Source: an uncultured Clostridia bacterium
Lineage (GTDB): Bacteria > Bacillota > Clostridia > Christensenellales > CAG-917
Reading direction: 5' to 3'
DNA length: 64,000 nt
Assembly: GCA_934233745.1 (NCBI GenBank)
Contig: CAKQGN010000002.1
Location: 152,165-216,164 of the forward strand
Position numbers and translations under genes: made by a program
Shown: positions 26,545 to 34,578 of the stretch, piece after piece
How positions within the stretch are numbered: the first letter of the stretch is position 1
How the letters are laid out: each line of letters opens with the position of its first letter
The notes under the pieces: model-generated
Databases searched by the model: none
Seen by the model: the letters and a program-made list of their open reading frames with translations, nothing else
Told to the model about the DNA's origin: nothing

Positions 26545-28215
26545 ATGGATTGTTTAACTCTCAAAAAATCAAACTGCAAAAACTGCTATAAGTGCATACG
26601 CCATTGCCCCGTAAAAGCCATACGCTTTTCGGGCAATCAGGCGCACATTATCGGCGACGAGTGTATTTTGTGCGGACACTGCTTTGTGGTGTGCCCTCAA
26701 AACGCAAAGGAAATCGTCAACGAGACCGAAAAAGTCAAAGTGCTTTTGCAGTCCTATCCCGTCTATGTGTCGCTTGCCCCGTCCTTCATTGCAAACTATG
26801 AGGGCGTTGGGATAAACGCTATGCGCAAGGCTCTCAAAAAGCTCGGTTTTGCGGACGTGGAGGAAACCGCGCTCGGCGCAACCGTCGTCAAAAACGAGTA
26901 CGACAGAATGTTGAGAGAAGAAAAGAGAGATATTGTCATTTCCTCCTGCTGTCATACGATAAATCTTTTGATTCAAAAGTATTTTCCAAAGGAACTCCCG
27001 TATCTTGCCGATGTGCTTTCGCCCATGCAAGCGCACTGCTCGGATCTGAAACGTCGTCATCCGGGCGCAAAGACCGTGTTTATCGGACCGTGCGTTGCAA
27101 AAAAAGACGAGGCGCAACACTATGAAGGAATCGTGGACGCAGTTCTTACTTTCGAGGAACTGACGCAATGGCTCAATCAGGAGGGCGTTGTTCTCGAAAA
27201 AGAAACCGATTCGCAAGAGGAGAGCAGAGCAAGATTTTTCCCGACGACCGGAGGAATTCTGAAAACCATGAAGCTGGACGCTCCCGGTTACAACTATATG
27301 GCAATCGACGGCGTGGAAAACTGCATTTCCGCACTCAAAGATATCGAAAACGGCAACATTCATCACGCCTTTATAGAGATGTCGTCCTGCGTGGGCAGCT
27401 GCGTTGGCGGTCCTGTTATGGAAAAATATCATCCCTCACCCGTGCGAGAGTATCTTTCGGTTGCCGAGTATGCTGGCGACAAGGACTTTGTCGTTGCGCA
27501 GCCCGACAGCCACGAATTGAGAAAACATTTTTCGCTCATCGAGCGTGAAAACAAGATGCCGAGCGAGGCGGAAATCAATGCCGCACTCCGTCAAATGGGA
27601 AAACTCAGCAAGCGTGACGAACTCAACTGCGGAAGTTGCGGTTACAACACCTGCCGAGAAAAAGCGATTGCAATCTGTCAAGGCAAAGCGGAAGCGTCAA
27701 TGTGCTTGCCGTATTTGCAAAAGAAAGCGGAAGGGTTTTCGGACAGAATCGTCAACAATACGCCCAACGGCATCATCGTACTCAACGATTCGCTCGAAGT
27801 ACAACAGATAAACGAAGCGGCTATGGACATTATGAACATTCGTTCATCAAGCGACGTTCTTGGCGAACAAGTGGTGCGCATAATGGATCCGTCCGTTTTT
27901 TATGAAGTGCAGAAAAAGAGGTTTAACATACACAATCGCAGGGTTTATCTTGCGGAATATAAAAGATATGTTGAACTTACCGTTGTTTATGACACCGACA
28001 ATCATCTGTTTATCGGCATCATGCGCGACATTACGGATGAGGAAAGAGAGAGAGAAAAGAAAGAGAATATCTCCAAGCAAACCATAGAAACCGCCGACAA
28101 AGTCGTCGACAAGCAAATGCGCATAGTTCAGGAGATTGCGTCCTTGCTCGGCGAGACCGCCGCGGAAACCAAAATCGCGCTCACAAAACTCAAGGAGTCC
28201 ATAAAAGATGAATGA
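26545..28215 (+). CDS. Sensory [FeFe] hydrogenase with PAS domain (group C, HydS-like)
   Basis: The 556-residue protein has two [4Fe-4S] motifs at the N-terminus (CKNCYKCIRHCP and CILCGHCFVVCP, residues 8-55). The H-cluster domain follows: ISSCCH with Cys135/136, FIGPCVAKKDEA, and EMSSCVGSCVGGP. An extra Fe-S motif CGSCGYNTC lies near 360, a PAS domain at about 395-500, and a helical tail at the end. Group C hydrogenases of this build are proposed H2 sensors that signal to linked kinases and phosphatases, as for HydS of Ruminococcus albus. The gene overlaps the PP2C gene by eight bases, which fits that role. Confidence 0.88.
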   Translation: MDCLTLKKSNCKNCYKCIRHCPVKAIRFSGNQAHIIGDECILCGHCFVVCPQNAKEIVNETEKVKVLLQSYPVYVSLAPSFIANYEGVGINAMRKALKKLGFADVEETALGATVVKNEYDRMLREEKRDIVISSCCHTINLLIQKYFPKELPYLADVLSPMQAHCSDLKRRHPGAKTVFIGPCVAKKDEAQHYEGIVDAVLTFEELTQWLNQEGVVLEKETDSQEESRARFFPTTGGILKTMKLDAPGYNYMAIDGVENCISALKDIENGNIHHAFIEMSSCVGSCVGGPVMEKYHPSPVREYLSVAEYAGDKDFVVAQPDSHELRKHFSLIERENKMPSEAEINAALRQMGKLSKRDELNCGSCGYNTCREKAIAICQGKAEASMCLPYLQKKAEGFSDRIVNNTPNGIIVLNDSLEVQQINEAAMDIMNIRSSSDVLGEQVVRIMDPSVFYEVQKKRFNIHNRRVYLAEYKRYVELTVVYDTDNHLFIGIMRDITDEEREREKKENISKQTIETADKVVDKQMRIVQEIASLLGETAAETKIALTKLKESIKDE

Positions 28216-29380
28216 CCTTTGCGCCGATATCGGCTACAAAAGCATAAATCACGTCGGAGAGCAATTGTGCGGCGACCATGTCGACGTCGTTCAGCAGGGC
28301 GAAAATTCGACGGTTGTCGTGCTTGCGGACGGACTCGGCAGCGGAGTTAAGGCGAGCATATTGTCAACCCTTACAAGCAAAATCATTTCCACAATGATGG
28401 CGGAAGGTTTGTCACTCGAAGATTGCGTCGAAACAATCGCCGCTACCTTGCCTATTTGTTCGGTAAGAGGCGTTGCGTATTCGACTTTCACAATTCTTCA
28501 CCTTGTCGAAAATCGTCAGGCGGACATCATTCAATACGACAATCCGGGCGTAATTCTTTTGCGCGACGGACAAAACTATGATTTTCCCAAAACCGAAATG
28601 GTGATAGGCGGAAAGAAGATTTACAAATCAACCCTCGACTTGTGCGAAAACGACATTTTCGTACTTATGAGCGACGGTTGTCCGCATGCGGGACTCGGAC
28701 TTTCCTACAACTTCGGCTGGAAGAGGGAAGACATTATCTCGTTTTTGGAAAGCATTAGTTTTGTGGGGTATACGGCAAAGACGCTTTCCACCATACTTGT
28801 TGACGAGTGCAACAAACTATATGGCGAAAAACCCGGCGACGATGCAACCGCTTGCGTGATACGGATAAGAAAACGCGAGCCTATGAACATTCTTTTCGGG
28901 CCGCCGTCCAATCGTGACGACTGCGACAGAATGATGTCTCTTTTCTTCTCAAAAGAAGGAAAGCACATCGTTTGCGGCGGCACGACATCGTCGATTGCGG
29001 CAAAATACCTCGGCAAGAGTGTTCGCGCGACGCTCGATTTCGAGGCAAGCGATGTCCCGCCCATATCCGAAATAGACGGCGTAGACCTCGTAACCGAGGG
29101 AGTTATCACTATGAACAAGGTGCTTACTTACGCCAAAGATTATCTCAAAGACAACGAAAGTTACGAGCAATGGAGTTTCAAGCGCGACGGTGCGTCGCTT
29201 ATGGCAAGGCTGCTGTTTGAAGAGGCGACCGACATCAATTTCTTTGTCGGCAGAGCCATAAACCCCGCCCACCAAAACCCTGATTTGCCCATAAATTTCA
29301 GCATAAAGATGAATTTGGTCACCGAACTTTCCGATTGCCTTGTCAAAATGGGCAAGAAGGTCAAGGTGTCATACTTCTGA
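28208..29380 (+). CDS. PP2C/SpoIIE-type serine phosphatase with extra C-terminal domain
   Basis: The 390-residue protein carries PP2C metal-binding motifs: CGDHVDVV and VVLADGLGSGVKAS near 18-50, LMSDGCPHAGLG near 155 and GDDATACVIRI near 215. Residues about 230-390 form an additional domain that I cannot assign. It should dephosphorylate a protein partner; the upstream PAS hydrogenase, whose 3' end it overlaps, is the likely controlling subunit. This pairing is known next to group C hydrogenases in Clostridia. The target is unknown; an anti-sigma antagonist type of partner is not visible here. Confidence 0.85.
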   Translation: MNDLCADIGYKSINHVGEQLCGDHVDVVQQGENSTVVVLADGLGSGVKASILSTLTSKIISTMMAEGLSLEDCVETIAATLPICSVRGVAYSTFTILHLVENRQADIIQYDNPGVILLRDGQNYDFPKTEMVIGGKKIYKSTLDLCENDIFVLMSDGCPHAGLGLSYNFGWKREDIISFLESISFVGYTAKTLSTILVDECNKLYGEKPGDDATACVIRIRKREPMNILFGPPSNRDDCDRMMSLFFSKEGKHIVCGGTTSSIAAKYLGKSVRATLDFEASDVPPISEIDGVDLVTEGVITMNKVLTYAKDYLKDNESYEQWSFKRDGASLMARLLFEEATDINFFVGRAINPAHQNPDLPINFSIKMNLVTELSDCLVKMGKKVKVSYF

Positions 29381-29429
29381 TAAGGAGCGAAAAATATAAA
29401 TATTTTTCTCAAAACGAAACAAAATTTTA

Positions 29430-29457
29430 TTGCGCACAAGACGATTTAGTGTATAAT
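29430..29457 (+). promoter_or_regulatory. Promoter of the catalytic hydrogenase gene
   Basis: TTGCGC at 29430-29435, 16 bases, TATAAT at 29452-29457. The -10 contains an ATG in frame with the hydrogenase, which rules that ATG out as a start. Confidence 0.7.
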
Positions 29458-29491
29458 GTCGCAAGCGTACAATAATTTTAAGAGGACAAAG

Positions 29492-30913
29492 ATGAGAATA
29501 TTCGATACAAAAGTTCAGTACCTCAAATACAAGGTTTTGCGAGAAGTCGCAAAAGAAGCATGGCAAGACACTCTCGACACCAATGCGATAGACATCCCCA
29601 AACGCATCGTTCCCGGGAAAATCCCCACAATGCGCTGTTGCGTGTATAAGGAACGCGCAATACTTGCAGAGCGCGTCAAACTTGCAATGGGCGGACACAA
29701 GGACAACCCGAACGTAATCGAAGTCATCGATATTGCTTGCGACGAGTGCCCGATGGGCGGCTATGAAGTCACGGGCGCATGCAGAGGCTGTCTTATGCAT
29801 CGTTGCGAGGACGTGTGCAAGTTCGGCGCAATCACGTTTGACAGCCAGCACGTGGCGCATATCGACAAGTCAAAGTGCAAAGAGTGCGGCGCATGCGCGA
29901 AAGTTTGCCCGTACAGCGCAATCACCAACCATAAGCGTCCCTGCGAAATGGCTTGCAAGGTCAAGGCTATCACCATGGACGAAAACCGCGCGGCAAAAAT
30001 CGACAATTCCAAGTGTATAGAGTGCGGCGCATGCGTATATCAATGCCCGTGGGGAGCAATCTCGGACAAGTCATACATTCTCGACGTCATCGACCTCATC
30101 AAAAAGAGCGAAAACAACACAAAATACAAGCTCTATGCGGTGGTTGCTCCGTCTATTTCAAGTCAGTTTACTTACGCAAAACTCGGACAGGTCATCACCG
30201 GCTTGAAAGTTTTGGGATTCCATACGGTGGTCGAAGCGGCTCTCGGCGCGGATATGGTGCTTCTTTCCGAGGCAAGAGAGCTTGCCGAAAAAGGATTCCT
30301 TACAAGCTCCTGCTGTCCTGCGTTTGTATCCTACATCAAAAAGAATTTTCCCGGCATGGTGGAAAACATATCTCACAATCTCTCGCCCATGGCAACGATT
30401 TCCAAGTACATCAAGGACACCACGCCCGGCGCAAAAGTTGTGTTCATCGGACCTTGCACCGCAAAAAAAGCCGAGATTTTGGACGAAAAAGTCAAGCCGT
30501 ACGTCGATTCCGTCCTTACTTTCGAGGAGCTTCAAGCCCTCTTTGACAGCAAGGATATGGAAATTACGTCCCTTGCCGAAGGCGTTCTCGACAATGCCTC
30601 CTATTTCGGACGCATCTTTGCTCGTTGCGGAGGACTCAGCGACTCAATCAAACAATCTCTCAAAGAACAAAACATCGATTTCGACCTCAAAGGTTGCGCT
30701 TGCGACGGCATCGACGAGTGCCGCATCGCACTCCTCAAAAAGAGCAAAAACCTCTCCGACGTCAACTTCATCGAAGGTATGGCGTGCATCGGCGGTTGCA
30801 TCGGTGGTGCCGGCTGTCTTACCCACGGCGAGAAAAACAAAGCCGAAGTGGACAAGTACGGTCGCGAGGCATTGGAAAAGACTATTACCGATGCCGTGAA
30901 ACTCCTGAATTAA
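29492..30913 (+). CDS. [FeFe] hydrogenase, catalytic, ferredoxin-type (group B-like)
   Basis: The enzyme forms H2 from protons, probably with reduced ferredoxin. The start is the ATG at 29492 behind AGAGGA. The 473-residue product has a Cys-rich N-terminal third (DECPMGG, CRGCLMHRCEDVC, CKECGACAKVCP, CIECGACVYQCP) with several [4Fe-4S] sites. The H-cluster domain has TSSCCPAF (Cys274/275), FIGPCTAKKAE, and EGMACIGGCIGG. The Cys pattern of the N-terminus fits group B monomeric enzymes rather than the NADH-linked trimer. It has its own promoter apart from the sensory cluster. Its TAA lies within the left arm of a long hairpin element. Confidence 0.9.
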   Translation: MRIFDTKVQYLKYKVLREVAKEAWQDTLDTNAIDIPKRIVPGKIPTMRCCVYKERAILAERVKLAMGGHKDNPNVIEVIDIACDECPMGGYEVTGACRGCLMHRCEDVCKFGAITFDSQHVAHIDKSKCKECGACAKVCPYSAITNHKRPCEMACKVKAITMDENRAAKIDNSKCIECGACVYQCPWGAISDKSYILDVIDLIKKSENNTKYKLYAVVAPSISSQFTYAKLGQVITGLKVLGFHTVVEAALGADMVLLSEARELAEKGFLTSSCCPAFVSYIKKNFPGMVENISHNLSPMATISKYIKDTTPGAKVVFIGPCTAKKAEILDEKVKPYVDSVLTFEELQALFDSKDMEITSLAEGVLDNASYFGRIFARCGGLSDSIKQSLKEQNIDFDLKGCACDGIDECRIALLKKSKNLSDVNFIEGMACIGGCIGGAGCLTHGEKNKAEVDKYGREALEKTITDAVKLLN

Positions 30914-31037
30914 ACGCTATCAAACGGCGAATAACTGCGTCAGAGTCTGCTCCATAAACAGTCACGTACAGCAAGTACGCTCCTGTCTATGTCGGCAGGC
31001 TCTTTCTTGTTATTCATCCGCTTGATAGCGTTTAATT
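30908..31037 (+). repeat. Covarying gene-end hairpin element, copy 1 (type A)
   Basis: Outer arms AATTAAACGCTATCAA and TTGATAGCGTTTAATT match over 16 bases and include the hydrogenase TAA. The core reads AACTGCGTCAGAG, inner helix GAGTCTGC/GCAGGCTC (30943-30950 with 30995-31002), apical CGTAC/GTACG, then CTCTTTCTTGTT. Confidence 0.85.
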
Positions 31038-31163
31038 AAAAGCCGTGCTAAATCGTGCCTAACTTCGTCAGATGCATCCACCTGTCAACTCATGTACGCA
31101 ATGTACATTAGGGTTGCCATTCGGATGCCTCTTCCTTGTTATCCATCGATTTATCGCGGTTTT
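31038..31163 (+). repeat. Covarying gene-end hairpin element, copy 2 (type B)
   Basis: Imperfect arms (31038-31055 with 31147-31163) enclose AACTTCGTCAGA, a GATGCATCC/GGATGCCTC helix, CAACTCATGTAC...GTACATTAGGGTTG, and CTTCCTTGTT. It follows copy 1 head to tail. Confidence 0.8.
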
Positions 31164-31173
31164 AACAATTAAG

Positions 31174-31282
31174 AATTGAAAACGGCGAATAACTGCGTCA
31201 GAGTCTGCTCCATAAACAGTCACGTACAAAAAGTACGCTCGTGTCTATGTCGGCAGGCTCTTTCTTGTTCTTCATCTCAATT
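31174..31282 (+). repeat. Covarying gene-end hairpin element, copy 3 (type A)
   Basis: Nearly identical in its core to copy 1 (AACTGCGTCAGAG, GAGTCTGC/GCAGGCTC, CGTACaaaaaGTACG) but with short outer arms AATTGA/TCAATT. Confidence 0.8.
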
Positions 31283-31289
31283 GCTCAAA

Positions 31290-31591
31290 CAGCGTTACGG
31301 TTATGACAACCGCCCAAACGCTGTCATTCCGAGGAGCAAAGCGACGTGGGAATCCCCTAAAAAGAAACGAAAAACACAGTGGCGGTTGCCATTGACCGCA
31401 CTTGTTCTCGCAATTTCTACCGCGCAGAAAATCTTTGCTATCAGTTAAAGCAGGGACAAAAACTCAAGCCACAATTTCGCAAGATTGTCTGCTTGGTGTG
31501 TGCGCCTGTCGGCTGGATTCCCACGCTTACGCTCTGAATGACATGGGTGGGAACACCCACACCCGATTGTCATGTTGAGCGAAGTCGAAAC
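31290..31591. repeat. Mosaic repeat island 3
   Basis: It contains TCATTCCGAGGAGCAAAGCG at about 31323 and the CGCAGAAAATCTTTGCTATC-type block at about 31423, both shared with islands 1 and 8, and ends with ATTGTCATGTTGAGCGAAGT-type sequence. There is no gene. Confidence 0.7.
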
Positions 31592-31651
31592 ATCTCCTGT
31601 CTGTGTCGGCAGGCTCTTTCTTGTTCTTCATTTTCTTGATAGCGTTTAATT
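31592..31651 (+). repeat. Orphan 3' half of a type A hairpin element
   Basis: TGTCGGCAGGCTCTTTCTTG and the arm TTGATAGCGTTTAATT repeat the right half of copy 1, but no left half precedes it. From 31652 to 31857 I see only AT-rich leader sequence, with a weak promoter candidate TTTACA/TAAACT at 31782-31810. Confidence 0.75.
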
Positions 31652-31857
31652 TAAGGTCTTGTTGGTTGAGTTTTTAACGCACAAAAAAGAAACGAAAACG
31701 CTGTGACGATTTCACCTTGTCGTTGCAAAACGCAATAAGCCGACTATTGTCGAAAACTTTATGATTTTGTAGAATTGCATATTTACATTTTGTCGTTTTT
31801 CATATAAACTATACAAGTGTACGGATTTGCCGTACAAACAGGAAAAAGGGGGCAATT

Positions 31858-33141
31858 ATGAAGAAAATTTTGACAATTTTCATTGCCGTATTGCTTGTTG
31901 CGCTCACAGTGTTTGTTTTTGCCGCTTGCGATGACAAGAATGCGACCATTGTTTTTCTCGGCGACTCGATTGCGGAGGCTCTTATAGGATCTTCGCCGGT
32001 AAGCGAGAGGGACAATTACGGCTATTACGCAATCGTTGGCAGAACAAACGGCTACAACTACTACAATCATTCCATGTCGGGACATCTTACGTCGGGCAAT
32101 ATGGCAAACAAGGCGGGGGAAGGTCTTATTGAAGTCATATCCAGAGATACCGAAAAAGCAACGCTTATCCGCACTCATATTGTTCAGGCAGACGTTATAC
32201 ATATTTCCGTACTCGGCAACAATGTCTTGCAGTACAGCCTCGGCTCGCTTATGCTCGAAATGGCAGACAGGCTTGCAAAAATAGTCCCCGGAAGTCCCGA
32301 AAGCTGGTATCAGGCTTGCTTCGACGGCGAAGAAAACGGAGAAGAACTCAAAGAGTATTATGCCGACGACAAGTCGCTTTTCGATTATTTGCATGACGGC
32401 GGAACAACCGACAATATTCGTCCTTCGATTTGGTCGGGCGACGGGGAAACAATCAGCTTCGGGGACCGTTTCGACGGGGAAAATCCGTATACGATTGATC
32501 CCACATTCAATTTTCCGCCAACTTACCAAAACATCGTTGACATCGTTGCAAAACTTCGCGAGCTAAATCCGCGCGCAAAAATTATTTTCCAAAAAGTTTA
32601 CAATCCCGTTTATGAGGGGACGACGCTCATCACGAAATGGGAGTATATGGCTCTTGCTCAAAAGGGTTATGACACAATCGCAGAGGTGAGAGAGCTTGCG
32701 GGGCATCTTCTCGATTATCTCAACGGAATGCTTGACGAATACAACGAGAAAAATCCCGACAACAAGGTTTACACACTCGACATTTGCAAGGCTTTTGACG
32801 ATATTACAAAATCCGATGTCAAAGACGGGGTTGCGGATTTGTCCCAAACAAGCCTCGGAAGATCGCTTATATATCAGGACTATACGCATCCGTCCAACTT
32901 CGGACACGCCGTGATTGCGGAGCAAACGCAAAAACTTCTTGACGAAATGGGCATCGGCGCAAAAGACGCGCTTGACAAATACAAAGAGATAAAATGCGAT
33001 CAGCTTGACCGCATATATTCGGGCGTAGAGGGATTCGATACGCAAGCGGCAAAGGACGCCGTGAGAGGATCGGACACTTACTACGCAGCGACAAGAGCAT
33101 ATTTCGACAAGACCGACGGCTATGTGCCTGTCAACTACTGA
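31858..33141 (+). CDS. SGNH/GDSL-hydrolase lipoprotein
   Basis: The 427-residue product has a lipoprotein signal ending FVFAAC with Cys24. An SGNH-type esterase domain follows: block I FLGDSIAEAL with Ser37 directly after the anchor, an HSMSGHLTSGNM segment near 70, LGNNVLQ near 120, and the terminal DYTHPSNFGH with Asp341 and His344. Known members deacylate lipids or carbohydrates at the cell surface. The very short spacer between the lipid anchor and Ser37 places the active site close to the membrane. It is probably co-transcribed with the GTG-started lipoprotein 16 bases downstream. Confidence 0.82.
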   Translation: MKKILTIFIAVLLVALTVFVFAACDDKNATIVFLGDSIAEALIGSSPVSERDNYGYYAIVGRTNGYNYYNHSMSGHLTSGNMANKAGEGLIEVISRDTEKATLIRTHIVQADVIHISVLGNNVLQYSLGSLMLEMADRLAKIVPGSPESWYQACFDGEENGEELKEYYADDKSLFDYLHDGGTTDNIRPSIWSGDGETISFGDRFDGENPYTIDPTFNFPPTYQNIVDIVAKLRELNPRAKIIFQKVYNPVYEGTTLITKWEYMALAQKGYDTIAEVRELAGHLLDYLNGMLDEYNEKNPDNKVYTLDICKAFDDITKSDVKDGVADLSQTSLGRSLIYQDYTHPSNFGHAVIAEQTQKLLDEMGIGAKDALDKYKEIKCDQLDRIYSGVEGFDTQAAKDAVRGSDTYYAATRAYFDKTDGYVPVNY

Positions 33142-33157
33142 TGAGGAGGGAAGAAAA

Positions 33158-33940
33158 GTGAAAAAGACAACCGCTATCATCATAATAGTTATCGCTCTCG
33201 TGCTTCTTTTCTCTTGCGTGTTTACGCTTTGCGCCTGCAACGAGAGGACAAACCCAAATGCATTCAAAAACGATACCCGTTTTGCAGTGGACTATGACAA
33301 CCTCAATATGATGGACATGAACAAAAAACTTGTCGGCATCATTGTCGAGGCGGCAATCGACAAGAACAACACCTATTTCGAGTTCAAAAAAGACGGCACC
33401 ATGCACATGCAAATCCAAACCAAAGCGGGATTGTTCAAAAACGTCGACAATCTTTTGAAGATGATGAAAATCGACATATCTTCCGCGCTCTCGTCCTTTG
33501 ACGTCAAAACAAGCGTTGACAGGTATGTAGAACCGATGTTTCCCGGGTTCACTCAAAAGCTCAAATCATACGACCTGCAAGGCGCGCTCGAGCTTATTCG
33601 TCACAGCCTCGGATTCAACATCGAAGGACTTGATTTGACAAACGAAAACGTCAAAACCGCTGTCAAATACGTCGGCGACAACATGGCTCTTCCTTCCGAT
33701 CTTCTTCAAGCGATTCCGTCCGATACCGTACTCAAACTCACTCTCGACACACAATACGCCATTCGCGATCTGACCGCTTTTGACGGCACGCAATTCAGAG
33801 CGATTTATCTGGGATACAAAGTCAAAGACAACCCGCAGACTGCGCCGTTCGGCGTCTTTACGCTCAAAGATGACGACACTTTTGCGACATTGTCAATTGA
33901 GTTTATGAACATCCACATCGCAATCAGGCAGCAGGCGTAA
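33158..33940 (+). CDS. Hypothetical lipoprotein, GTG start
   Basis: I do not recognise the family. A GTG at 33158 behind GAGGAGGGAAG gives a 260-residue product with a signal ending TLCAC (Cys27). Starting at the in-frame codon at 33122 would put polar residues before the signal and overlap the previous gene. The mature part is mixed alpha/beta without a catalytic motif; it includes EFKKDGTMHMQIQTKAG near 70-90, a pattern seen in secreted small-ligand or stress lipoproteins. It is likely in one operon with the SGNH lipoprotein. A long hairpin terminator follows. Confidence 0.75.
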   Translation: MKKTTAIIIIVIALVLLFSCVFTLCACNERTNPNAFKNDTRFAVDYDNLNMMDMNKKLVGIIVEAAIDKNNTYFEFKKDGTMHMQIQTKAGLFKNVDNLLKMMKIDISSALSSFDVKTSVDRYVEPMFPGFTQKLKSYDLQGALELIRHSLGFNIEGLDLTNENVKTAVKYVGDNMALPSDLLQAIPSDTVLKLTLDTQYAIRDLTAFDGTQFRAIYLGYKVKDNPQTAPFGVFTLKDDDTFATLSIEFMNIHIAIRQQA

Positions 33941-33952
33941 GCGGCTGCGTTG

Positions 33953-34015
33953 CGCCCTTTTGCTCACTTGCCATGCAAAATCTTGTACATGGGAAGAATC
34001 GCAAAAGGGCGTCTT
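33953..34015 (+). terminator. Two-helix terminator after the lipoprotein pair
   Basis: CGCCCTTTTGC (33953-33963) pairs perfectly with GCAAAAGGGCG (34001-34011). An inner CTTGCCATG/CATGGGAAG helix has one mismatch. TCTTTT follows. Confidence 0.75.
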
Positions 34016-34173
34016 TTGTCGATATCACGGTTTTTCAAGCCGCATTAACGGCAAATAACGTTTAAGGCACATTCGCAAAACAACTCAATATGTGCCAATG
34101 TGTTTCGGGTTGCCACGCGTCTAAAAATGTCCGACGGCGGCAAAGCTATGGCAAAATCGCAGACATAATTTTC

Positions 34174-34202
34174 TTGACAAAAAGCGTGTTTGGGATTATA
34201 GT
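34174..34202 (+). promoter_or_regulatory. Promoter of the aromatic amino acid operon
   Basis: TTGACA at 34174-34179, 17-base spacer, TATAGT at 34197-34202. The transcript would start near 34209, shortly before the leader-peptide ribosome site AAGGAGG (34215-34221). Confidence 0.85.
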
Positions 34203-34236
34203 TTTTTCATCAACAAGGAGGCGGAGTTGAAGTTTT

Positions 34237-34386
34237 ATGGACAAAACGATGACGATTTTTGAAAAATCAAGCACTTTCACCTCTGCTTTCTCGGCAGTTT
34301 CTTTTGCGCGCGCTTCTCGATTTTTTGAGGGCGGATACTACTATTATTATTTTAGCGGCAAGGACGCTTCTCGCAAAGGACGCTGA
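34237..34386 (+). CDS. Tyr/Phe-rich attenuator leader peptide
   Basis: This 49-residue open frame starts at the ATG at 34237, behind AAGGAGG and GGAG, 28 bases after the predicted transcript start. It encodes FFEGG followed by five consecutive Tyr codons (34336-34350) and a Phe codon, in front of the Phe/Tyr operon. Codons 46-48 (CGC AAA GGA, 34372-34380) are also the 5' strand of a nine-base antiterminator with 34420-34428. A ribosome stalled on Tyr codons leaves that strand free; one that reaches the TGA at 34384 covers it and lets the terminator form. This is the classic logic of trp/phe attenuation. Confidence 0.85.
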   Translation: MDKTMTIFEKSSTFTSAFSAVSFARASRFFEGGYYYYYFSGKDASRKGR

Positions 34387-34414
34387 CGTCGATATTTCGG
34401 ATATACGAAAAATG

Positions 34415-34441
34415 GCGATTCCTTTGCGGAGTCGCTTTTTT
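34415..34441 (+). terminator. Attenuator terminator of the aro operon
   Basis: GCGATTCC (34415-34422) pairs with GGAGTCGC (34428-34435), one G-U pair included, and six T residues follow. The alternative pairing CGCAAAGGA (34372-34380) with TCCTTTGCG (34420-34428) is mutually exclusive with it. Confidence 0.85.
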
Positions 34442-34537
34442 GATACTACGGCTCGTTTTTCTCAAAATCGCCGTATATGAGCGTAAAATCGGTTGAAATA
34501 TTCGAAAAATCGGACATATTGGCAAAAATAGGTGGAT

Positions 34538-34559
34538 TTATAATCATTATTGATTATAA
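34538..34559 (+). promoter_or_regulatory. AT-rich inverted repeat before pheA
   Basis: TTATAATCA-TTAT-TGATTATAA is a perfect nine-base inverted repeat ending 20 bases before the pheA start. It may be a regulator site or a hairpin that affects translation initiation; no matching regulator gene is in the window. Confidence 0.45.
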
Positions 34560-34578
34560 TGAATTCAAAGAGGTAGTT

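Noticed and set aside
29456..29491. Upstream ATG of the hydrogenase
   Set aside because: It lies inside the -10 hexamer TATAAT of the gene's own promoter.
30908..31282. REP/IS200-type palindromes
   Set aside because: REP stems are constant between copies. Here the stems vary with compensation and the loops are constant. No TnpA-like gene is present.
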